A DNA stretch of 11,496 nt from the NCBI GenBank assembly GCA_964595075.1, contig CAZQNT010000034.1, positions 1 through 11,496 of the forward strand. The letters run 5' to 3'. Source of the DNA: JAHJFW01 sp964595075. GTDB taxonomy: Bacteria > Patescibacteriota > Patescibacteriia > 2-12-FULL-60-25. The notes beneath the pieces were generated by a model. The model searched no databases. It was not told where the DNA came from and worked only from the letters and a program-made list of their open reading frames with translations. Position 1 is the stretch's first letter; each line of letters begins with the position of its first letter. The translations under genes were made by a program, and so were the position numbers. Positions 1 through 6,053 of the stretch are shown one piece after another.

Positions 1-79
1 GTTTCCTAAATGGGCGGGGCGGTGCACGGCGTGCGGGGGGTGGGGAACAAGAAAATGTATAAACTTTAGAGCGTATTAA
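1..79 (+). pseudogene. Truncated duplicate of the radA zinc-finger region (left edge)
   Basis: Bases 2-48 match the intact radA at 1004-1050 with only three differences, all at third codon positions. The reading frame gives FPKWAGRCTACGGWGT, the second half of the RadA C4 zinc finger, then diverges after base 48 and stops at TAA (77-79). The 5' part lies outside the window, so this is either the tail of a broken radA copy or a small independent zinc-finger ORF. Synonymous-only divergence means the two copies separated under coding constraint or by recombination between related alleles; it does not look like a recent exact duplication. Bases 80-136 contain no gene I recognise. Confidence 0.6.
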
Positions 80-136
80 TAAGTTTGCGCGGTTTTAGCT
101 CTGTTTAGAAAACATACAAGTCTAAATACATTTACG

Positions 137-174
137 ATTATACTATTCTTCGCGGCCGCGAAGAATAGTATAAT
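137..174. repeat. Left 38-bp perfect palindrome
   Basis: Arms ATTATACTATTCTT and AAGAATAGTATAAT flank the self-complementary core CGCGGCCGCG (151-160). All 19 base pairs match. TATAAT, a consensus -10 hexamer, reads outward from both ends. It lies 53 bp past the stop codon of the minus-strand Cas2-like gene, so as RNA it would form a very stable hairpin at the 3' end of that transcript. It lacks the trailing U-run of a classical terminator. Confidence 0.9.
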
Positions 175-227
175 GTACTTTTAACACGCGGGTTATATGT
201 GCTACAAACCTCCTTCATCGACTGCTC

Positions 228-806
228 TCATTCTTTCTTTCTTGGAGGAAGTTTGAAACGCCTGCGAAACTTCGCCTCATCGTCAAACGTCTCGGCTATA
301 ACGCATTGCACGGAAATCTCATTGAATTTTGCGGCCCGTCGCAATCTATTAACGTCTTCTCGAATATCGAACGGGGTTATCCACACGCTTCCTTGCAACA
401 ATTCACATCCCAATTCTCGAAGTTTGCGACGAAAAGCGTCGCGCAGCAGGCGTTCTTGTTCTGGAATATCGAAAATCACGATTCTCCATCTCCCATCCCA
501 CTCTTTTTGAACTTTTGCACGCAAAATCCGAACATTCTCGAGTTGAGTCAAGCGACTTGCGCCCTGCTTTGTAAGCATGACGTAAGTTTCTCCGTTTCGT
601 CTGCTGAAACTGACGTCTCCTCGACGTTTGAGATAATATGCCGATCTCCGTAACGCAAGCTTGTCATATCCCCTTTTACGCTCCGGCGCCAGCAGCATCG
701 CGGCGTTAGGCGCCAAAAGCACAAGCGCCAATCCGCCAACCAACTTTAAAACAGTGAGAACTGTTTTTACGTTTTCACTGTTTATATCAAACCTTTTCCT
801 AGACAT
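228..806 (-). CDS. Winged-helix + Cas2-like (PaaX-like) protein, orphan
   Basis: 192 aa. Residues about 11-40 are strongly hydrophobic (VKTVLTVLKLVGGLALVLL...), possibly a membrane helix or buried N-terminal helix. Residues about 44-90 look like a winged-helix DNA-binding domain (LALRRSAYYLKRRG, then a wing ending YVMLTKQG). Residues about 101-185 form the Cas2-like ferredoxin fold, opening with KEWDGRWRIVIFDIPE; D113 sits where Cas2 nucleases carry their conserved Asp. The layout matches the PaaX-type fusions that are common in Patescibacteria and often labelled Cas2 even without CRISPR. No cas1, cas effector or array is nearby. ATG at 806 follows a TATAAT by 11 nt, so the mRNA would be almost leaderless. 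The gene is bounded by palindromes. Domain assignment is from motif recognition; function (regulator, nuclease or transposition factor) is unknown. Confidence 0.8.
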   Translation of the reverse strand: MSRKRFDINSENVKTVLTVLKLVGGLALVLLAPNAAMLLAPERKRGYDKLALRRSAYYLKRRGDVSFSRRNGETYVMLTKQGASRLTQLENVRILRAKVQKEWDGRWRIVIFDIPEQERLLRDAFRRKLRELGCELLQGSVWITPFDIREDVNRLRRAAKFNEISVQCVIAETFDDEAKFRRRFKLPPRKKE

Positions 807-816
807 AGATAAAACC

Positions 817-856
817 CATTATACTATTCTACGCGGCCGCGAAGAATAGTATAATG
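817..856. repeat. Right palindrome, near-identical to the left one
   Basis: It is identical to 137-174 except for one base next to the core (A at 831, giving one A/A mismatch in the stem). One extra C/G pair extends it to 40 bp. It overlaps the promoter of the Cas2-like gene (minus) and ends about 50 bp before the radA promoter (plus). Confidence 0.9.
818..823 (-). promoter_or_regulatory. -10 box of the Cas2-like gene, inside the right palindrome
   Basis: The minus strand reads TATAAT, then 11 nt, then the ATG at 806. Transcription would start about 4-5 nt before the start codon, giving a near-leaderless message. No good -35 is visible. Because the -10 is part of the palindrome, any protein bound to the palindrome would block this promoter. 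Confidence 0.5.
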
Positions 857-906
857 ATACTATCGATATTTCATTAATTAAGAACGTGCAACAGCGTCAT
901 ACGCAG

Positions 907-915
907 TGTTATACT
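907..915 (+). promoter_or_regulatory. Probable extended -10 promoter of radA
   Basis: TGT followed by TATACT (910-915) fits an extended -10 element, which can work without a good -35. It predicts a start near 922 and a 5' leader of about 37 nt before the radA ATG at 959. This would also exclude the longer TTG-initiated frame beginning at 917. Confidence 0.4.
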
Positions 916-958
916 TTTGATCTTGGCTTCCGTATTGCGTATATGTCATCCTACGGGC

Positions 959-2335
959 ATGTCAAAATCCACTCTCTATATCTGTTCCAAATGCGACGCG
1001 CAATTTCCTAAATGGGCGGGGCGGTGTACGGCGTGCGGAGGATGGGGAACGGTGGGACAGGAAGAAGACGTAGGGGCGGGCTTGTCCCGCCCTGAATGCG
1101 GCATCCGGGGAGGGCGGGACAAGCCCGCCCCTACGGTGTCTTTCGCGGAAACCGCGAAGATAACGCATGCTACTCTCAACCCGACCGGAATCGCCGCGCT
1201 CGACGAAGTGCTTGGCGGCGGGTTGGTGGACGGGTCGGTGACGCTTGTTGCGGGTGAGCCGGGGATTGGAAAATCCACGCTGCTTGCGCAACTTGGACTC
1301 ACGCTAGCGGCTGCTGGAAAAACCGTGCTGTACGTGACTGGCGAAGAATCTCCGTCACAGATCAAGCGACGACTTGATCGGTTGTGTTCCGCTATTCCAA
1401 TGTCATTTCATTTTCTAGATCATACAGACGCGGAAGTTATCGCGGCGACTATCGAGAAAGATAAATCGTCTCTCACGATCGTCGATTCCATCCAGTCTCT
1501 CCGATGCGCTGAAATGTCCGGCGAGGCTGGAAGCGTGGGGCAAGTGAAGGCGTGCGCCGCTACAATCACCGGAGCCGCAAAAAATTCTCACGCTCCCGTG
1601 ATCCTCGTCGGACAAGTCACGAAAGATGGAGACGTTGCCGGACCGCGCGTTCTGGAACACGTCGTGGACACAGTCCTATTTCTAGAAGGCGATGGTCAGC
1701 ATCGCTATCGCCTGCTCCGCGCGCTCAAACATCGCTTTGGACCCACGGACGAGGTCGCGCTTTTCACGATGACCGAACGCGGACTTACCGCAGTTGAAGA
1801 CGCGTCGTCCGAGCTGCTTCGAGATCGCGCTCACGGCGTTTCCGGATCGTCCGTAACCTGTCTTTTGGAGGGACATCGACCTATGCTTTTAGAAATCCAA
1901 GCGCTCGTATCCCCTGCCGGTTACGGAACTCCGGTGAGACGAGGAACCGGAGTGGACGCCACGCGGCTTGGGATGCTTCTTGCCGTTCTCGCGAGACGGG
2001 CGGGACTTTCCGCGTTGGAGAAAGACATTTACGCAAACGCTGCGGGAGGAATCGACGCGCGAGACCCGAGCGTTGATCTGGCAATTTGCGCCGCAATTGC
2101 GAGCGCATTAAAAGACATTCCGCTTGATCCGCGCCTCGCGCTTTTCGGAGAAGTCGGACTTGGAGGAGAACTCCGCCCCGTGGGCTTACCGGAGTCTCGC
2201 TTGAAAGAAATGGCAAGACTTGGATTTACAACCGCGATCGTCCCGAAGGGACAGGGAAAGATCGTGCCGAGGGGGATGGAGGCAAAAGAAGCCGCGAGTC
2301 TACGAGAGGTGTTCCAAATTTTACGGATTATGTAG
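959..2335 (+). CDS. radA: DNA repair protein RadA (Sms), branch-migration ATPase
   Basis: 458 aa, close to the E. coli length of 460. The C4 zinc finger uses C9, C12, C23 and C26 (ICSKC ... CTAC). Walker A is GEPGIGKST (99-107), a Walker B-like strand is LTIVDSIQ (172-179), and KHRFG (257-261) is a variant of the RadA-specific KNRFG motif. The C-terminal third is the Lon-protease-like domain (GGIDARDPSVDLA). RadA is a DnaB-like hexameric helicase acting on RecA recombination intermediates. I chose the ATG at 959 because MSKSTLYICSKC is the normal N-terminus; the upstream TTG frame adds unrelated residues. There is no clear Shine-Dalgarno. Residues 38-59 in the linker between zinc finger and ATPase are encoded by a dispersed palindromic repeat. 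The stop codon TAG is part of another copy of that repeat. Confidence 0.96.
   Translation: MSKSTLYICSKCDAQFPKWAGRCTACGGWGTVGQEEDVGAGLSRPECGIRGGRDKPAPTVSFAETAKITHATLNPTGIAALDEVLGGGLVDGSVTLVAGEPGIGKSTLLAQLGLTLAAAGKTVLYVTGEESPSQIKRRLDRLCSAIPMSFHFLDHTDAEVIAATIEKDKSSLTIVDSIQSLRCAEMSGEAGSVGQVKACAATITGAAKNSHAPVILVGQVTKDGDVAGPRVLEHVVDTVLFLEGDGQHRYRLLRALKHRFGPTDEVALFTMTERGLTAVEDASSELLRDRAHGVSGSSVTCLLEGHRPMLLEIQALVSPAGYGTPVRRGTGVDATRLGMLLAVLARRAGLSALEKDIYANAAGGIDARDPSVDLAICAAIASALKDIPLDPRLALFGEVGLGGELRPVGLPESRLKEMARLGFTTAIVPKGQGKIVPRGMEAKEAASLREVFQILRIM
1070..1134. repeat. Dispersed palindromic repeat inserted in frame in radA
   Basis: Arm GTAGGGGCGGGCTTGTCCC... (1070-1092) and its exact reverse complement (1112-1134) enclose a 19-bp spacer. 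The same arms recur at 2332-2430. Translated, they add VGAGLSRP ... GRDKPAPT to the RadA linker without breaking the frame. This resembles Rickettsia palindromic elements, which insert into coding genes, but the sequence is different. Confidence 0.9.
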
Positions 2336-2430
2336 GGGCGGGCTTGTCCCGCCCAGAGCATCCGGGGAGGGCGGGACAAGCCCGCCCCTACGCAGACACC
2401 GAATGCAGGGCGGGACAAGCCCGCCCCTAC
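2332..2430. repeat. Three arms of the radA-internal repeat filling the radA-recG gap
   Basis: One direct arm (2332-2354) and two inverted arms (2369-2391 and 2408-2430), each 23 bp and identical to the arms inside radA. The first supplies the radA stop codon TAG (2333-2335). The last ends 2 bp before the recG stop (2433-2435). The hairpin they form between converging genes could stall or end transcription from both sides, though no T-run follows. Confidence 0.9.
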
Positions 2431-2432
2431 GG

Positions 2433-4511
2433 TCATTCCCTATGCGACGTCTCTCTCAACTTCGCTACGACTTCCTTCAACCTCGGATATTTTTCCAGCT
2501 TTGGATCTTCTTTGAGTACATCCTGTGAACATTCTTTTGCGGCGACCATGAGCGAGAGATCGTCCGTTCTTGCCGCGCTAAACACGGCTTGGCCGCTCTG
2601 TTGAACTCCTAGCAGATTCCCCTCCCCGCGCAAACGCAAATCCGCTTCTGCCACTTCAAAACCGTCGGACGTTTTCTCCATAACACGAAGACGCTGAAAC
2701 GCCAGTCCGTCTTCCGTTGCCGCGAGAAAACAAAACGACGGATGCGACGATCTGCCGACTCGTCCGCGTAATTGATGGAGCTGCGCCAGTCCGAAACGCT
2801 CCGCGCCTTCTACAAGCATTACTGTCGCGAGCGGAACGTCTACGCCGACCTCGACTACCGTTGTAGCGACTAAAACATCCGCATCACCATTCGCGAACTT
2901 CGCCATTGCCTCGTCTTTTTCCGATGCTGTCATGCGACCGTGCACGATCTCGATTCGCAATCCCCGAAGCGGACCGGCAGCGATGCGGCGCGATTCTTCC
3001 TCCACGCTTTTGACACCGAGTTTGTCCGAAGGATCTATTAGAGGGCACACGATGAACGCGCGATGTCCGGTCGCGATCTCATTTCGTATGCGTTCGTACG
3101 CCGCGTTTCGCCCTTCTTCACCCCATACCGCGCGTGTCGTGACAGACGCCCTTCCCTTAGGTTTTGATCGAATAACTGAAACGTCCAGATCACCAAAAAG
3201 CGTGAGCGCGAGAGAGCGCGGAATTGGCGTCGCCGTCATGGACAGCAAGTGCGGAACAAGCCCGTCACTACGCGGTTCTACGATAAGCGCCTCCCTTTGC
3301 GAGACGCCAAAACGGTGCTGCTCGTCCACCACGGCAAGCGCGAGATCGGGAGGCGTTTGCTCTCTTTCAAGAAGCGCGTGAGTCCCTACTATCACGATGC
3401 GTCCGTGAGATATTCTCTCCTTTGCCTGCTTAACGGACACGATCTCGTCCGTTCCTCCTTCGATAAGCCGTCGCGTGGATGACGTAAAAAGCAAAACCGG
3501 AATTCCGTGCGGAACTAGCAATCTTTCGAACGTGGCGATGTGTTGTTTAGCCAAAAGATCGGTTGGAGCCATGAGCGCGGCTGACGATCCGCTTCTAAAC
3601 GTGAGCGCCGCGAGCATAGCTGCGACCGCGGTTTTTCCGGATCCGACGTCTCCTTGCAGCAAGCGTCTCATGGGACGTCCGGACTCCATATCTTTTACCG
3701 CCGCCCACACAGCTTTCTTTTGATCCGGAGTCAGTTCGAACGGGAGAGACGAGGAAAATTTCTTCGCGAAATTTTCATCAAACTCTATGGACGGCGCACC
3801 TGCCGTATCCGCTTCTTCGCGAGCCATACGAGGCGCGAGTTGGTAGAAAAAAAGTTCGCCGAAAGCGAAACGACGGCGACCTGTCTCAGCTTCTTCTATG
3901 TTATTTGGACGATGAACGAGAGTTAACGCCGTCTTAAAATCAGGGACATCCGCGCGGCACAACATCTCGGACGGGATTGGATCTTCCGGCGCATCAACGT
4001 CATCGACCGCCGCTCGCATTACCTTGCGAAGGGTCTTTTGCGACAACTGTCCGGTCAATGGGTACACTGGTGATACATTGCCGGCCGCGATGGTTTCCGC
4101 GTTGCACGGCTCCCAAATCGGACTGGTAAATCCGCGACCAAATCGCGGCCTGTCCGTGACCGCTCCGGAGATGTAAATCTCGTCCCCCGCTTTCAGCTGT
4201 TTCACGAGCCACGGTTGGTTGAACCACGTTACTCCGATCGATCCTGTCGCGTCGCTGACAACCGCCCTAATCAAAGCGAAACGTTTGCGAAAAGTCGGTG
4301 CCTGCTTAATTTCCTTAACTACGCACTTGATAGTAACCGGCTCGCCCGTCGAAATAGACGCGATGGACGTGGTACGCGAATAGTCGTCGTACCTGCGAGG
4401 CAAAATCGAAAGCAACTCTCCAACCGTCTCAACTTCAAGCGGCTTCAACACGCGGCGCTGCTGGCCGGTCAATCCATGAATGAATAAAAGGGGGTCATTC
4501 CACTTAAGCAT
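2433..4511 (-). CDS. recG: ATP-dependent DNA helicase RecG
   Basis: 692 aa, nearly the same as E. coli RecG (693 aa). The N-terminal wedge/OB domain covers about 1-200 (GEPVTIKCVVKEI, then LKAGDEIYISGAV). Helicase motifs in order: Walker A GDVGSGKT (287-294), DEQH box (396-399), SMTATPIPRS, ATTVVEVGVDVP, and motif VI QLRGRVGR (580-587). It ends with the TRG region (DLRLRGEGNLLG). RecG remodels stalled forks and branches Holliday junctions. I chose the ATG at 4511: MLKWNDPLLFIHGL fits the family start, and the longer open frame to 4946 runs antisense through the sigma gene. GGAGG is present but only 1 nt from the ATG, which is unusually close. It converges on radA and diverges from the sigma gene. 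A decayed repeat arm lies within it at residues 414-421. Confidence 0.96.
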   Translation of the reverse strand: MLKWNDPLLFIHGLTGQQRRVLKPLEVETVGELLSILPRRYDDYSRTTSIASISTGEPVTIKCVVKEIKQAPTFRKRFALIRAVVSDATGSIGVTWFNQPWLVKQLKAGDEIYISGAVTDRPRFGRGFTSPIWEPCNAETIAAGNVSPVYPLTGQLSQKTLRKVMRAAVDDVDAPEDPIPSEMLCRADVPDFKTALTLVHRPNNIEEAETGRRRFAFGELFFYQLAPRMAREEADTAGAPSIEFDENFAKKFSSSLPFELTPDQKKAVWAAVKDMESGRPMRRLLQGDVGSGKTAVAAMLAALTFRSGSSAALMAPTDLLAKQHIATFERLLVPHGIPVLLFTSSTRRLIEGGTDEIVSVKQAKERISHGRIVIVGTHALLEREQTPPDLALAVVDEQHRFGVSQREALIVEPRSDGLVPHLLSMTATPIPRSLALTLFGDLDVSVIRSKPKGRASVTTRAVWGEEGRNAAYERIRNEIATGHRAFIVCPLIDPSDKLGVKSVEEESRRIAAGPLRGLRIEIVHGRMTASEKDEAMAKFANGDADVLVATTVVEVGVDVPLATVMLVEGAERFGLAQLHQLRGRVGRSSHPSFCFLAATEDGLAFQRLRVMEKTSDGFEVAEADLRLRGEGNLLGVQQSGQAVFSAARTDDLSLMVAAKECSQDVLKEDPKLEKYPRLKEVVAKLRETSHRE
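3249..3271 (-). repeat. Decayed arm of the radA-type repeat inside recG
   Basis: On the minus strand this reads GTAGTGACGGGCTTGTTCC..., matching the 23-bp arm found in and after radA at 19 of 23 positions. It encodes RSDGLVPH in the loop between the DEQH motif and SMTATPIPRS, a segment of variable length in RecG proteins. It could be an old in-frame insertion or chance similarity. Confidence 0.45.
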
Positions 4512-4539
4512 GCCTCCAGCGTACAAAGCGGCGCGATAA

Positions 4540-4568
4540 TTGACAATCCGGCAAAAAACCGCGATTCT
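4540..4568 (+). promoter_or_regulatory. Possible promoter of the sigma-factor gene
   Basis: A consensus TTGACA (4540-4545) is followed after 17 bp by GATTCT (4563-4568), a weak -10. TTCTAT two bases further on is an alternative at 19-bp spacing. It lies in the 111-bp divergent gap between recG and the sigma gene. Confidence 0.3.
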
Positions 4569-4622
4569 ATCGCTTACCCGCGCATGACGCGCGGACTGCT
4601 CGTTCACAAGAAAGAGGGGCAG

Positions 4623-5789
4623 ATGGCTCGTATTTACAGGGACGAATTTTCGACGGCGCTGTTTATCAAGAAGCGTAGTCCGAAGCTCGGCCCAGGTGAG
4701 GTCGAGCGTCTGTTTCTTGAAGTTGGGAGCGAGGATCCTAAAATCCGCGCTGCAGCCATCGAGCGCATCGCTCTGGCAAACATCGGGCTTGTGATAAGCA
4801 TCGCCAAGCGCTTCGTGACGCGCGGATTGCCGCTCGCGGATCTGGTGCAAGAAGGGCTGATATATCTCATAACCAAAGGCATTCCGCATTTCGACTTGTC
4901 GCGCGACAATGCCTTCAGCACGTACGCGACTCCGGGTCTGAAACACGTATTCGGCAAGGCGTGTGCGGAGAAAGGCGAAGGAAAACTAGTTTACATTCCC
5001 TCGCAAATCCGAAACAAGGAATACTCGGTAGCGAAAGCCAAGCGCGAGTTCCGCGCCTCTCTCGGACGGTCGCCTGACGCGCAAGAAATCCGCGCGATAT
5101 TGCAAACGTACGAAAGCAAAAGCGCGAGAAGAATAACCGTTGAAGAAATAAACAAAATCAACGACTCGCTCAGCCGAGAAACGATCTCGTTGTCGCAGCC
5201 GCCTCCCGATTCCCGCGGTCCTTTCGTCGAGTATAAGATCATCGCGCGCCGCGACGGCTATGAAACTGAGATGCCGGCAATGGCAGCGGAGCAATTCAGA
5301 GTCTTGTCGGAGCGCTTGAAAGAAGAGCTGCTGCAAATGACGGTCAAGGAGCGTGATATGATCGTAAATCGCTTCGGCCTTTCTAACGGCATACATAGGA
5401 CTCTTGAGACAGTAGGCGGCATCTATGGATTGACGAGAGAAAGGATACGCCAAATAGAAAGGAGCGTAATAAGGCGGATCGCTAAAAGGTGGAGAATGAC
5501 TGACGATGCCGTGAAATCATCGTTGATCTCTCTTGGCGAGATGGGATTCAGAACACAATTGCAAAACAACCCCAAGCTCACGACCAAAATCCCTTCGACG
5601 CATGTATCTTCTCAAGTCCTCTCAGAGCACGCCGTGATCCTTCGTGACGCGAAATACGTGGTCAAGCCGGCGCGCACGCTTGCCGCAAGACTGGACATCG
5701 ACGAAGAAACGGCGCAACTCGCCGTAGAGGCCTGCGCCAGAGAAGGCGCATTCGCGTTCGTTGACGGATGCGACGCGATCCGCCTCTAG
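4623..5789 (+). CDS. Sigma-70 family RNA polymerase sigma factor, divergent
   Basis: 388 aa. Region 2 spans about 51-117 (LANIGLVISIAKRFVTRG ... DLVQEG ... FSTYAT). A region-3-like segment (KLVYIPSQIRNK, 121-132) follows, and region 4 spans about 237-292 with the helix-turn-helix at LETVGGIYGLTRERIRQIE. It directs core polymerase to promoters. Start at 4623: AAAGAGG (4611-4617) sits 5 nt upstream, a good ribosome site, whereas ATG 4584 has none. Where RpoD has the Trp-Trp pair after FSTYAT, this protein has Pro-Gly (104-105), so promoter melting or -10 recognition is probably altered. About 95 residues follow region 4, with no motif I recognise except a helix rich in Ala/Glu near the end. I cannot say whether it is the housekeeping factor; the divergent region 2 suggests an alternative one. 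An intrinsic terminator follows 26 bp later. Confidence 0.88.
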   Translation: MARIYRDEFSTALFIKKRSPKLGPGEVERLFLEVGSEDPKIRAAAIERIALANIGLVISIAKRFVTRGLPLADLVQEGLIYLITKGIPHFDLSRDNAFSTYATPGLKHVFGKACAEKGEGKLVYIPSQIRNKEYSVAKAKREFRASLGRSPDAQEIRAILQTYESKSARRITVEEINKINDSLSRETISLSQPPPDSRGPFVEYKIIARRDGYETEMPAMAAEQFRVLSERLKEELLQMTVKERDMIVNRFGLSNGIHRTLETVGGIYGLTRERIRQIERSVIRRIAKRWRMTDDAVKSSLISLGEMGFRTQLQNNPKLTTKIPSTHVSSQVLSEHAVILRDAKYVVKPARTLAARLDIDEETAQLAVEACAREGAFAFVDGCDAIRL

Positions 5790-5815
5790 TCAGTCACCCC
5801 TTCACGACAACCCTC

Positions 5816-5850
5816 AGCCGTCCCGAACACTTTCCGGACGGCTTTTTTTT
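5816..5850 (+). terminator. Intrinsic terminator of the sigma gene
   Basis: Perfect 8-bp stem AGCCGTCC (5816-5823) / GGACGGCT (5836-5843), 12-nt loop, followed by a run of eight T (5843-5850). It begins 26 bp after the sigma-gene stop codon. Confidence 0.9.
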
Positions 5851-5857
5851 AACTCTG

Positions 5858-5964
5858 CCGCGTGAGCCGTCGCACACAAAGCCCCGTAAAACGCTCCAAG
5901 TGTGTGGACATTAGAGCGTCACGGGACACGTAAAAACCGTCGTTGTGCGACGGCTTTTACGTGG
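5858..5964. repeat. Structured repeat copy A, abutting tRNA-Ser(GCT)
   Basis: The left arm AGCCGTCGCACA (5865-5876) pairs perfectly with TGTGCGACGGCT (5944-5955). Between them is a nested hairpin: GCCCCGT, CGCTC and AGTGT on one side, ACATT, GAGCG and ACGGGAC on the other, loop GTGG. A competing local hairpin is CCGTCG/CGACGG (5937-5953) with A- and T-runs outside, so it would serve as a terminator on both strands. The final TGG is shared with the CCA end of the minus-strand tRNA. Copies lie at 6460-6593 (partial) and 6609-6714. Confidence 0.8.
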
Positions 5965-6053
5965 CGGAGAGAGAGGGATTCGAACCCTCGCTGGGCTTTT
6001 GGCCCACTAGGAGATTAGCAATCTCCCCCCTTCAGCCTCTTGGGTACCTCTCC
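5962..6053 (-). tRNA. tRNA-Ser(GCT)
   Basis: Minus-strand cloverleaf, 92 nt with encoded CCA. Acceptor GGAGAGG pairs with TCTCTCC (one G-T), discriminator G, T arm GAGGG TTCGAAT CCCTC, anticodon stem GGAGA/TCTCC with loop TTGCTAA giving anticodon GCT (codons AGC/AGU). The long variable arm (GGGC/GCCC) is typical of serine tRNAs. Its first 39 nt overlap the 3' end of the GIY-YIG gene on the same strand. Repeat copy A supplies a terminator directly after the CCA. Confidence 0.95.

Larger units (their letters stand above)
137..855. mobile_element. Candidate palindrome-bounded cassette carrying an orphan Cas2-like gene
   Basis: Two 38-bp palindromes differing at one base (137-174 and 818-855) enclose exactly one gene (228-806, minus). 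The cassette sits immediately upstream of radA, and a radA 5' fragment lies on its other side. The ends are the same sequence in both orientations, so they could act as inverted or direct repeats, as in single-strand transposons with terminal hairpins. I see no target-site duplication next to the palindromes (GTAC... on one side, GATAC... on the other) and no known transposase motif. Mobility is therefore an inference. The alternative is a stable gene with an autoregulatory operator on each side. Confidence 0.35.

Noticed and set aside
1..79. Diversity-generating retroelement template and variable repeat pair (1-48 versus radA)
   Set aside because: There is no reverse transcriptase. The three differences are synonymous transitions, not adenine-specific changes in one copy.
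199..653. Plus-strand ORFs at 199-510 and 306-653
   Set aside because: Both are antisense to the Cas2-like gene, lack ribosome sites and have no recognisable domain.
228..806. A functional CRISPR-Cas adaptation locus
   Set aside because: No cas1, no effector gene and no repeat-spacer array is present. The winged-helix fusion differs from the short adaptation Cas2.
917..958. Longer radA start at TTG 917
   Set aside because: It adds 14 residues unlike RadA, and a probable -10 box at 910-915 directly precedes it. ATG 959 gives the standard zinc-finger start.
2029..2436. Minus-strand ORF beginning in the radA-recG repeats
   Set aside because: The N-terminus is translated repeat (VGAGLSRP twice) and the rest is antisense to radA.
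4512..4946. Extended N-terminus of recG (open frame to 4946)
   Set aside because: The extra 145 residues run antisense to the conserved sigma-factor region 2 and match nothing in RecG. MLKWNDPLLF at 4511 gives the usual RecG length.
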